This document shows positions 50,201 to 59,000 of a stretch of DNA of 64,000 nt, in pieces. The notes beneath the pieces were generated by a model. The model worked only from the letters and a program-made list of their open reading frames with translations. It was not told the DNA's origin and ran no database searches. Position 1 is the stretch's first letter; every line of letters begins with the position of its first letter. The stretch lies in NCBI RefSeq assembly GCF_900496995.4, contig NC_044024.1, forward strand, positions 19,780,698 to 19,844,697, read 5' to 3'. The translations under genes were made by a program, and so were the position numbers. The stretch is from Aquila chrysaetos chrysaetos. Lineage: Eukaryota; Chordata; Aves; Accipitriformes; Accipitridae.

Positions 50201-52999
50201 TGCCACACGGTAATTTTTTCTTTGAGCCCTGATTTGGATAATCAGGTATCTTTTTCTAGTTCTGAAAGCTTAGCTGACAATCTCCTGATGACAACACAAA
50301 GGCTGGTCCCCAACAAGCTCCCAGTACAGGGAGACCCCCATACTTGACCACTTTTTTCTGGTCCATCAATTTGTTTTCTTAAGGTGCACACTAACATACT
50401 TACTTTCCAGTTTGCCCTTTTTCCTTCTAATAGATGCCCGAAGTAGATCCGGCCCCTCTAAGTCTTCCTGAAACCGTTTTGCCTTCACTTCCGAAAACCA
50501 TTCACCTGTTACAAACTTCTTCTTCTTTTCATCCTTGATGGAGCCTTGTATCCGCCTGAAAGTCAATGAGAACATTACACACCAAAAAGATCTCCAAGGT
50601 TTCAACTTCCCCTGAGCTACCTTCGTAACAATTGTCCGTTCAGTTCACCTGTCCGATACTACGAAGGATCCAGAGAATATTCTCTGCAATCACAAGGGCC
50701 AAACCAGCACTAAAACAAAAGCTGATTTATTCTTTATTGGAAATGGGAACAGCACCTTGTAAACACAGGCTTTTACCTCTTCCAAATTTTACAAATCCAA
50801 ATCAGAGTCATCTGCCAAGGAGATTTGCCTATTTGCTTTGCAGCCCTGGGGGTTTGGGAAGGGGTGGGGCTGTTTGCAGGTCTTGCACTTCTCCGTTTTA
50901 TTTGTCTATTAAACTCTTCAGGAGCGGCAAAGCTTTTTGCGTCAAATCTGAGGCAAACCATGGAAATAAATCATGTTATTTAGGGGAGCAACCTGTCCCT
51001 GCAGCGTTCTCCCTGGACACTGCTCCTCTCCCTGCTCCTCCTGCCATGCCAATTTTGGCACTCAGTCAGCTTTCCTTCCTGAGCACAGCTTCTCCTACTG
51101 TAACTCGCTCAGGCACACCCAGGGCTGGTTTTTGGCACCTAAACCCGTCAGTGCTCTGTTTGCTAGCCTGTACTTTTAACCCTCCTCCAGTCATTCTGTT
51201 TTTATACCATGGCTTACTGAATTAGCTGCCTTTCAGCTGGCACTGCCTCCCACAGCTCACCACAATTCAGGGTCCCTGCGAGACGAGACGTGAGAGGCCA
51301 GAGGAAAACTCCCACCTCAGTCCAATTCTCATCAGGAAGAGGGAGCAAAACCCCGGATAACTGTGGAGCCTTGAAGGGTCACATCTGGCTGCCTAAAGGC
51401 CAGAAGGGAGCAGGTATGGGATAACTGGGCTCAAGCCTCTGCAGGCAGTGCTGGGGACCCAGCAGGACTGACAGGCAGGGAGCTGCACAGCTCCCATCTA
51501 GACCGGGGCTGCATCTGCCCCCGTGAGGGTCTCGAGGTGCTGGGCCAGAGGAGAAATAGGAACATATTTTAATCCTGATGACACCAGATCAGTGTAATGC
51601 CATTGATTTCATTTCACCCAGCAGGCAGGTTGTTTGGACCCAAACATGTCCACGCTTGCACCAAAGGTCTTACTGCATATAGCCATACTGACAGCAAGTG
51701 GCACTTGGCACCACCCCGGTCAGGATCTAACCCACTTCACTTCCAAATGAAAGCCTTCTGTGCAACAGCTTCCAAAGACAAGTAAACCAAACCTGAAATA
51801 ATCCAAACGCTCTTTTCCCCAAACCTCCACTGCAGAGCAGAAATGTTACCGCATTTCAGAAAAAGAAAAAAAGAAGAAAAAAAAAGAAAACCTTTTTGAA
51901 ACCTTGTTTCAGTTCAGAGGAGATGTAAGAGTATGCGGACACATACACCTCAAGTCCAAGCTGCTTGCATGCCACCACCAGTTCTGTTTCCCCAGCTCTC
52001 ACCCCCGAGCAGAGGCCAGGGCACGTAGGCTCCCTAGAGCCTGATGCAAAGCCACCCACTCCCCCTTCAAGCCTTGAGCATCTCTCCTACGTGGGTCTTA
52101 CTCTTTTTTGGCTCAACAGCAAGTTGGAGGCTCATATCCTTCACAGGGGTAAGCTGGCACAGGGCTGTCCACCCTCACATTACTTGCCCTGGAGAGTTTG
52201 GTGCCAGCTTCCTGAGCCTGGTGCATACTGTCAACCCAGATGGCCCAATGGCTGGCATTTAAAAAGTGACAGTAGCAACAAGCAATCCCGATCAACCAGA
52301 CCTGAGCTCCAGGATGGTCAGTGGCAAGTGAGCTGAACTGAGAGCGATTCCTGGCTCTGAAACAGCTCCCCGCAACCCTTTGGCAGGTCACGTAGCCTCT
52401 CACTGCCCCTCTCTGCCTGTACAACTGATGCTGCATACACACCCACCTCAAAGAGCACCGGAGGGACACAAAGCTGAGATGGGGATGTAAAGTCTCATTT
52501 TAAAACACTCTATGGGATTTCTGTGCTACCGAGTGAGGAAAACAAGGCAACAGCTACTCCCCTGCTTGGACCTCTGACACTGGGAAATCAGCATCTTCCT
52601 CCCCAGAGCAGGAAAGGGATGATTTCCCTTGGCGTCTCTGAGGGCTGCTGATTAACTCAAAAGAAGAGTCCAGCCCTGCAATCCTGCAGAGAGAGGACAG
52701 CAGTGACAGCAGGATGCCTGAGAAAGCAGGAGGTGCAATGAAAAGATCCATCAGGATCTGAGCAAGAAGGGACAGCACTGCTGCAGCCTGCGTCTCTCCT
52801 TGTTGCACAGACACACACACACACACTCCTCTCTAAAAGAAGTAAACAAATCCCCCCAGGGAAAGCTCACATCCTGCTGTTATTGCACGCTCTCTCACCT
52901 GATGCGATCCCCATCCTTCTTCTTCAGCTCTGCATCTCTCTGCAGAACCTTCATCAGCTTCTCATACTCCTCCTCGGTCAGGAAGCTCAAGTCCAACAT
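29095..52999 (-). CDS. SYTL2-like: synaptotagmin-like protein, SYTL2-like (16 coding exons)
   Basis: Slp-family Rab27 effector, expected to tether secretory or lysosome-related vesicles to plasma membrane. Sixteen exons (low..high): 52899-52999, 50404-50555, 45240-45333, 43629-43722, 43361-43454, 41613-42734, 40176-40274, 38039-38130, 37471-37572, 35374-35543, 34503-34605, 33687-33848, 32866-32944, 32186-32285, 30989-31194, 29095-29240. All phases agree and they total 2916 nt, 971 residues. SHD: residues 1-83, starting [11 protein letters not shown], with TGEWF at 50-54 and no FYVE zinc finger, as in Slp1/Slp2. The linker is 84-650, Ser/Lys-rich, with FWEKG in the large exon. C2A spans about 670-795 and C2B about 800-960. 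The linker end ([20 protein letters not shown]) and the WMDST segment resemble SYTL2 best; SYTL4/5 C2 domains fit poorly. The divergence from human SYTL2, and SYTL2 lying elsewhere in vertebrates, point to a paralogue. Start chosen by homology with SYTL2. Confidence 0.93.
30989..31194 (-). CDS. SYTL2-like: Slp gene coding exon 15 (C2B)
   Basis: Residues 855-923, [33 protein letters not shown] and [17 protein letters not shown]. Loop 3 keeps Asp905 but has Glu907. Acceptor CTCAAAG, donor GTAAGT. Confidence 0.97.
32186..32285 (-). CDS. SYTL2-like: Slp gene coding exon 14 (C2B)
   Basis: Residues 822-854, [20 protein letters not shown] to VDSFVK; the next Cys codon is split TG|C. Acceptor AATGGCAG, donor GTAAGT. 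Confidence 0.95.
32866..32944 (-). CDS. SYTL2-like: Slp gene coding exon 13 (C2A-C2B joint)
   Basis: Residues 796-821, [20 protein letters not shown] then VPPGSL, entering the first C2B strand. Acceptor TGTTTCAG, donor GTAAAA. Confidence 0.92.
33687..33848 (-). CDS. SYTL2-like: Slp gene coding exon 12 (C2A end)
   Basis: Residues 742-795, including [20 protein letters not shown] and NWYPLKPR. Loop 3 has His760, Asp762 and Asn where Ca2+-binding C2 domains have three Asp, so Ca2+ binding is probably weak. Acceptor CTTCCTTCAG, donor GTAAGT. Confidence 0.96.
34503..34605 (-). CDS. SYTL2-like: Slp gene coding exon 11 (C2A)
   Basis: Residues 707-741, [20 protein letters not shown] then NPIYNEVLR, the polybasic C2A strand. 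Acceptor TTTTCTAG, donor GTAAGA. Confidence 0.96.
34606..37470 (-). other. Slp gene introns around exon 10
   Basis: Introns 34606-35373 and 35544-37470 flank exon 10. Nothing recognisable beyond AT-rich sequence and short chance frames. Confidence 0.55.
35374..35543 (-). CDS. SYTL2-like: Slp gene coding exon 10 (C2A start)
   Basis: Residues 651-706: [14 protein letters not shown], then the first C2A strands and loop 1, [16 protein letters not shown]. The two loop 1 aspartates are present. Acceptor CTGACAG, donor GTGAGT. Confidence 0.96.
37471..37572 (-). CDS. SYTL2-like: Slp gene coding exon 9
   Basis: 34 whole codons (residues 617-650), [20 protein letters not shown] through SSDMASVSS. Acceptor GAGCAG, donor GTAGGT. 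Frame 0 at both ends, so skippable. Confidence 0.92.
38039..38130 (-). CDS. SYTL2-like: Slp gene coding exon 8
   Basis: Acceptor TACCTACAG after a T-rich tract, donor GTAGGC. Residues 586-616 include [20 protein letters not shown], closely resembling the SYTL2 segment ahead of its C2 tandem. This is the strongest linker evidence for SYTL2 kinship. Confidence 0.9.
39060..39480. other. intronic CpG-rich patch
   Basis: Roughly 400 bp with many CpGs (GCCGCCGCGCCGCGCGACAC near 39170) within an otherwise AT-rich Slp intron (38131-40175). It adjoins the histone H1 relic on its 3' side as read on the minus strand. Confidence 0.7.
39405..39695 (-). pseudogene. histone H1 relic (C-terminal domain, frameshifted)
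   Basis: Read on the minus strand, two frames together resemble the Lys/Ala/Pro-rich tail of a replication-type linker histone. At about 39670-39550 one frame gives [16 protein letters not shown], an in-frame TGA (39601-39599), then [11 protein letters not shown]. At about 39540-39425 another frame gives [20 protein letters not shown]. Just before, SFSLRNQEK echoes the end of the globular domain (GSFRLSKK in H1). No intact frame or globular domain remains. It lies in an Slp intron, on the same strand as the gene. A DNA-level copy or a retrocopy are both possible. Confidence 0.6.
40176..40274 (-). CDS. SYTL2-like: Slp gene coding exon 7
   Basis: Acceptor GTATTCCAG, donor GTGAGT. Encodes [20 protein letters not shown] and [13 protein letters not shown] (residues 553-585). 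99 nt, phase 1 at both ends, so a possible cassette exon. Confidence 0.88.
40275..43360 (-). other. introns either side of Slp exon 6
   Basis: Introns 40275-41612 and 42735-43360. No exon, RNA or repeat recognised in them. Confidence 0.55.
41613..42734 (-). CDS. SYTL2-like: Slp gene coding exon 6 (large linker exon)
   Basis: 1122 nt, opening at TTGTAG and closing at the donor GTACTG. Residues 179-552 are hydrophilic, Ser/Pro/Lys/Glu-rich and apparently disordered, with possible phosphorylation clusters such as TLSSSEEEP and the segment [11 protein letters not shown]. Length is a multiple of three and both ends are phase 1, so it can be skipped without a frameshift. Open frames on the opposite strand here (41740-42411) are shadows. 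Confidence 0.93.
43361..43454 (-). CDS. SYTL2-like: Slp gene coding exon 5 (linker)
   Basis: Acceptor CGTTCAG, donor GTAAGG. Encodes [20 protein letters not shown] and [11 protein letters not shown] (residues 148-178), a Ser-rich disordered segment. Confidence 0.85.
43629..43722 (-). CDS. SYTL2-like: Slp gene coding exon 4 (linker)
   Basis: Acceptor TCCCACAG, donor GTAGTA. Encodes [20 protein letters not shown] and [11 protein letters not shown] (residues 116-147). Phase fits both neighbours. Confidence 0.82.
43723..45239 (-). other. Slp intron 3
   Basis: 1517 bp between exons 3 and 4. AT-rich; no feature recognised. Confidence 0.55.
45240..45333 (-). CDS. SYTL2-like: Slp gene coding exon 3 (linker)
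   Basis: Acceptor ATATTACAG, donor GTAACC. Encodes an Ala/Glu-rich linker, [20 protein letters not shown] onward (residues 85-115). Identified by splice sites and by phase fit on both sides (two bases, 30 codons, two bases). Confidence 0.8.
45460..45620. other. small CpG-rich patch upstream of Slp exon 3
   Basis: About 160 bp with clustered CpG (CCCCGCGG, GCGTCGCCC, CTCGCGGGTCCG) 130-290 bp upstream of exon 3 on the minus strand. Could be an internal promoter or only GC-rich intron. Confidence 0.4.
50005..50085 (-). mobile_element. LTR fragment, minus orientation
   Basis: Read on the minus strand from 50085: TGTCCTGGTTTAACCCCAGT, then CAGCAACAACGCACCACGCAG. This parallels the first about 55 bp of the solo LTR at 26223 (TGTTGTGGTTTAACCCCAGC, CAGCAACCCAGCCCCACGCAG) at roughly 80% identity by eye. 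The match then fades, so this is a truncated or very diverged copy. Confidence 0.6.
50404..50555 (-). CDS. SYTL2-like: Slp gene coding exon 2 (SHD end)
   Basis: Acceptor CTTTCAG, donor GTAAGT. Residues 34-84 carry [15 protein letters not shown] and [12 protein letters not shown], the second SHD helix with the Rab27-contact (S/T)GxWF motif. Confidence 0.95.
50556..52898 (-). other. Slp intron 1 (between coding exons 1 and 2)
   Basis: 2343 bp. Contains a short (AC)n run at about 52810-52827 and a purine-rich tract at about 51860-51890. No exon recognised. Confidence 0.6.
52810..52827. repeat. (AC)n microsatellite
   Basis: About 9 uninterrupted AC units, 70 bp from coding exon 1 of the Slp gene. 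Confidence 0.85.
52899..52999 (-). CDS. SYTL2-like: Slp gene coding exon 1 (SHD start)
   Basis: Encodes [20 protein letters not shown] and [13 protein letters not shown] (residues 1-33), ending in two bases of an Arg codon before GTGAGA. The exon itself opens at the acceptor GTTTCAG/53032, so 33 nt of 5' UTR precede the ATG and at least one non-coding exon must lie further right. Confidence 0.93.
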
Positions 53000-53032
53000 C
53001 TTCCCTGCAATATTCTTCAGTTCTTCAGACAG

Positions 53033-56000
53033 CTGAAACAATGACAGACCAGGAACTAATCCAGCCCAGACTGCCGCAATGCCATGGGCAGCCCCTGTGC
53101 AGCCCGCCCTGGTGCGCTGAGCAAGACGCGGCTGGAGAAAAAGGACTTCACAACAGCATGGCTGGGGTGGAAGTTGCGTTAGCACCTGGACTTGCACTTC
53201 CAAGCTCTTTGCTGGCACGTTTCTCCGCGCTGCATGCCTTCCCCTGCCAGGAAAATTCTCTCAGCAAAATTATGCTCCTTTGCTTTTCTTCAGGCACAGT
53301 CGCAGCGATTTGGAAGCCAACGTCAATCAAACAGGCAAGCACGGGAAGGAGCGAGCTTGCCGCCCGCCTTAGCTGCCTCAACAGGCACGAAAGCTCCTCT
53401 CACCAACGGCAACCCCAGCACCTCTGGCATGCGCTTTCTTCAACCGGGAAGTCTGCCTCCGTGGAGTTCAAGCATCCCTGCAAAGAAATAACACTGAGAT
53501 GCCTTTTATGATAAGCACGACATATGGTAACCGAATGTGTACATTGGGGGTTTTTATTTGTTCTTCAGCACAAGTTCCAAAACAAGCTGCCCTACTTTCC
53601 TCCCCGTCCTACAGCTCCCCACGCGGTATTATCCTAACCAAGACAATATTTTATTTTAGCCGCTTTCCTACTAACAGGTAAACAGTTGACTCAGCACGCT
53701 ACAAGCAAAATATGCATGTAAATTACCAAACGCTTGCTTGCTTTTTACCACCATTCTTCTTTTCCTCACTTCTTTCTGCCGTAAATGAGACTGAGGATAA
53801 GCAGCCAACCTTTGTAAAGCAATTGGAAAATGATAGAACAGCAACCTGTAAGCGTTATTGCTGCATGTTATGCTTTAAAATACCAGAGGCTGCTCATTTT
53901 CTAATGTGCACGCACTTTACTTTATGCTGCACTGGTATTTGCTATTCAAACAGTACGGGTGCAGATCACTTAGTGCTTCAACAGAAGTCGAAAACGGCCA
54001 GAGGCTGCAGGGCGTGGAGGAAGAGTAAATCATGTGTTGCTTTGCTACTTTATTCCTCTTCCTCTGTCCTGACCAACTTGAGGGCAATAAGGCACACCTC
54101 CCAGGGAGCAGAAGTTCTGCTTGGGTCCATGCAGGCAGTTTCTAGCTCACCAGATGGGATTTTTCCACTGCTTCTAAGCCCGTCAGGTGACTGTGGGTTT
54201 CATCATACTTGGCTTTTTCTCCCAATGTCACAGCCTTGGGAGTCAGGTCATTAAAAATGAATAAATCCCCGCTTTCATGGCAAACAGGATGGCAACCACC
54301 ACCCTCCCGGGCCACCTATTTCAGAGCTTAGCTAACTGGCAAGCAACCTCTTCCTGTTGCCTACCCTAGATCTCCCTGATAGACGTCAGCCCGTCCTATC
54401 CACCGTGGGGATGCTCCCTTTGCAGCCATCCTCACAGGGTTTTACACTTCAGCCTCCACGTTAACCAACCCCAGCTCCTTCAGGTTCCTCAGAGCTGGCT
54501 GGGGTCTTCCATCGTTTTTGTCACTCTTCTTTGGGCTGTCTCCACGTGGTGTACCTCTTCCTTCAACTGGCATACCCAAAGTCAAGCACAAGTATCTCAG
54601 GTGAACTTTGCTTATTTGACATCATTTACATTATTTTATGGATGATACATTCCCAAATGTTTGCCTTTTTCATAATGGTGTAACAACATGTTAGAAGAAA
54701 GAATAGGCATCTGACCTTAATGCTCACAAAGAAATACCACAGAATACCACATAAAAAGGCTCACAAAAGGAATGGCCATTGACATAAAAACTCTGTAATT
54801 ATTTGAAAATAATTTTTGGAGGGAAGGAAACAACCTTTCGTGTTTCTTTGAGGCAAGTATGGCTGTGCTTGTCACACTACAATTACAGCCTTTATCATCT
54901 GAGAAACTACCGATATGACTCTAAATAGTTAAACCAGAAAGAGTAATAAAAAGCCCTGATGAATCTCTACTGTTTAAACCTACATTTCATCCAGCTTCCC
55001 ACGGCACTTCCACGCTTGGTTCCAACCATCTACTCTCTCTGGCTCTCAGGCATAATCCTACTTCTATAAAGACATTTACAGAAATTTCTGGGACAGATTT
55101 TATTTTTAAAAAAGTATCTAGGGACACAGTTTTCACAGTATTTGCTTCTCTAGAACTTTTATTTATTTTTAACAAACCCATGACGTGTGGGCTGAAAGTA
55201 CTTCAGAAAACATTTTCAGCAAAGACTCATATTTATTCATCAGTATGGTAGTCAATTAGAATAAAGGCTACTTCTTTGCCAATAGCCTTTTTTTTTCCCC
55301 GAGAATGTTCTACCTTACTGCAATAGTTACATTAGAAGGAAAAGGTTAACAGCAACCAAACAGCCAACACCTTCTTTTGTTTTAAATAGTCACAAATCAA
55401 ACCACTTAATGCACTCGCTGTGGGAAAGTGAGGTGATCCAGAAGACCGCTCCACCTGGAGGTTTTGCTGGCAGTCTCAGGAGCTGCAAAGCTGTCGACCC
55501 AGGCCTGCAGGAGTAAACAGGGCTGGGAAAAGATCTCCATATGTGCCACAGCCCCAGGGCTGCCCTGCTGCCACTTGAGCTTTTGCAGCCTCTGATGGGT
55601 GCTCGGTGCTGCCGTGTCTTGGATGCTGCAGAGGTTTGAAATAGGAGAACCCCACCACGAACCACTCAGGTACACAGCGATGAGGGAGAGCGTGTTATTT
55701 TGTTTACTTGGGTCTGCAAGCGCAATAGATTAAGGATAAAAATCAACTGACATGTACAGTATGTTATCAGGCAGGTATACTGCACCATCATCATACACAA
55801 CCATCGCCCGCTCCTCCAGATTGCTTAATCCTAGAGCTCACGCTTACACTCCTTAAGCAGCACCACACAGCTTTGATTTGCTTTGGTAGATTGCACATAA
55901 TCCTCTCCCCTCTCAAAGCCTTGTTAATAAACAGTTTGGAGACCACAGGGATGATGCACTACAAACACCTAAATCAACAGATCCGTAAGAAAGCCAGGAC

Positions 56001-59000
56001 CCCGTGGGTCTCGCACAGACGGGGCCGCTTTCTGTGTGTTGTGCCCAGCCCTCGCCTCGCCACCTCTGCAAACAGCAGGGAAGAGAAACACAAAAGCCTT
56101 GCGGATTTGTAGGGCAACGATGGGAGTCATCGGGCAGCGCTGGGGCAGATTTTACCCTAGACTGGGAGCTCTTAAGTGCAAGCACCTTTATTAGCGCGCT
56201 GATGTAAATTGGTTTTGGACAAACTGTGACAAGCAAAAAGAAAGTTGCACTCTTCTTCCCTCCTGCTGATGGGAGACCCCTTCTAGGTCAGGATTGTGCC
56301 CTGGCAACAGGAGCAAAACAGAGGGTCATGAAAGAGCGAATTGTTTGTGTCCGGATTAGCAGCATCTGCTTAAAGACTGATGCGGCACACCGTGCAGAGC
56401 AAACTCAGGCTGCCCTCCGGCACTGCACCACCACGATGCCCCAGTGCAGGGGGAGCAGCCCTGCTGGGACCTGCCACTTGTCACGACAAAGCGGATGGGC
56501 AAAATGGACTATCATGGCTACAGGAAAGACCATAAATCTGAGCAGAGGAGCACACTGGATGTCCAAAGGACTTTCTTCCCTCTAACTGCTTTTCTGGGGA
56601 AGAGAATATCACAAAGAGATGGACTCGCACGCCCGGCCGTGTTGACAAATGCTGGGTGTGGGGTGGGGGGGGTGTGGAGACAAGCAGAAGCATGACCTAC
56701 CATATCGCATAACTGGCTGCATCTCTTACTGTGATAGCTTTTGATTTCTTGTGGCCGCCTCCCCAAGAAGCAGCGAATGCTCCAGTCACCGGAGAAGATC
56801 TGTGATGGTATGTTACGCAGCCGTGCAGCTTGTCAAACCCAGAGCCCAAGCACAGGCGGAGAAGTGAGGCCTGTTCCGTTAAAACACCATATTGGGATGG
56901 GCGCATCTTATCTCCCAGGAGATTTTCAGTGTCCAGTTTAAAAATCCAGAAAAGGCCATACATGGCTAGACTGACAGTCCCTGTAACACACTAGTTTATC
57001 TTCAACAAGTGCTAACAGCATACGGCTAGAGAAGGTACAGCGAGCCATCCTGCACTCCAGCTTCCTGCAAGGTACAGGGCAGGGACTCCCCGAAACAGGA
57101 GCAATGTCTCTGCATTTCACAGATTTTTCTAATGACTTTCTGAACTCACATTAATTTTAAGCATTTGCAGTATCCTCAAAGCCCCACAGTCCCACAGCCT
57201 CACTACGCTTTAAATGCAAAAGTATCTGCCCTTGTTTTGGTTTGACCCACCGCTTGCTTCATTTGATATCCCCAAGCATTTTATGAGAAAACCCAGTAAG
57301 GATTACTCTGCATTCACCTACTCCACATTGCTCATTTTACAGACCTGTGTCACAGCCACAGTTTTTCTTCCAGAGGAAGGACATTTGTTGTTTGCTGATT
57401 CCAGGTGTTACTCAGGGAGCTTTGGTCATTCCTCACACCCCTCTCTGCCCCCCACCTAGCTTACTACAGAACTGCTCAGCAGTGTTTAGGTACAAAAAGG
57501 CTTTTCCCAACACCTGTAACCCCTGGTATCTTCACCTGCGAGACTGGTTTTGCAGTGCCAGGAGAGGTGGTGTAAGCCGTGCCCAGCTGCAGCTCTGCAG
57601 CCAGGTGGGAGACAGGCAATGCCAGCCTTCACACGGGGCACAGCTAACGGCTCTGCCAACCCCTGGGAGAGAGGCGAGCTCTGATCACCTGCAGAAAAGC
57701 TAAGAAGGATACTAATAAAATGAATAAACCTTCCCTTTGTCAGCTGCTTGGACTGTGCACCAGCAAAGAGCAGTGCCGCTCAGGGAGAACAGCAGTCCCG
57801 CGTGTTTCGGAGCTGACAGCCAGGGAAAGGCCAGGTGCTGAGCGTGAATCCGGGGAGACTCCCGTTTACACCAGCTGAGACACGGAAATTTGTGATCTGT
57901 CCAAAAGTGCCCCCTTCAGCAAAGCATCAAGTGGCGGAATGACATGCATTCCCCTAGCATCAACCCAATATCCAACCCCTAAAAGCGAATGGGCAAACAA
58001 ACACCAGCCTTTCTCCAGCAGAGCGCAACATCCTCTCGCAGGGAGCACACCTGCATCGGGGCACACCGAGTGAAAGCGCGTTCGGACAGCCTGCAGCCTG
58101 GACAATGCTCATTTCCTTGTCCCTCGGTGCTCGGTGGGCAGCGTGTCCCCACACGAGTGATCAAAACCAACTGAATTACCTGTGCCAGAGGTCCTGGCTC
58201 CTCTCACTCGGAGCCTGCTGGCCACGCAGGTCATGGGCATGCAGCTGCGCCCTCAAGGAAAAGCTCAAAAAGGTGTAGTTCAGGAGCGCTTTCCAAAATA
58301 AATAGTTTGACTAATCCCATGTAGGGTTTCTGCAGCAGTAAGAGCTATTTATGAAAGAGAGTATGTTACAGACCTCTCGCCTGAATTAATATATTCTCTT
58401 TCTTCAACTTTCTTCTTTTTATTACAGTGGAGGAGGATGTTGTTGGGGATTTGTTTGGGTTTTTTAAGTAACTCTCTTTCGAATAGTTTTATCAGGTGAA
58501 AACTAAATGCTTTCTTAGCCTAGCAGGCGTGAAACATAGCCCCTTTTGGAAAGGCAGGTGCTGAAGGGGCTGCCGCCTTCTTTGTGCTGTATTTTCATTT
58601 TATTTCTGGGAGGTTTAACTCAGCTCCAGCTCAAAACAGAGCTATGTTAATGCTCTTCATAACTAACCCTAGCACAAACTGCTCAGCTGCACAGTACCAG
58701 CTCAGTGCTCTTGCTGTCATCTGCCTACAGACACAAATTATCTATAGACCATCTGCAGGGCACTCCAGTCTCAGTTCTGATTTCTCAGCATGCACTTTTC
58801 CCTCCCAATGCTGCACGTCTTCCTCAGCGCTGGGAAGTGCACAGATCAATAATATACACCATGGGCCAAGCACATTTCATTGACTAGAGGCTGCATTGCA
58901 TGCAAAGAAGAGGATGAATTTAGGAACTTTAACCTGCCAATTTGGTAGTCAGGACCCACAAATGATGACTGTATTTAACAGCCCAATTTCATCACCTAGG

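Larger units (their letters stand above)
45334..50403 (-). other. Slp intron 2
   Basis: 5.07 kb between exons 2 and 3. Holds a small CpG-rich patch (45460-45620) and an LTR fragment near 50.0 kb; otherwise no recognised feature. Nothing coding found around 46.2-46.9 kb despite overlapping open frames. Confidence 0.55.

Noticed and set aside
29095-52999. Identification of the Slp gene as SYTL4 or SYTL5
   Set aside because: The SHD has no zinc finger between its helices, and the C2B WMDST and VWDHEKLTN segments fit SYTL2 far better.
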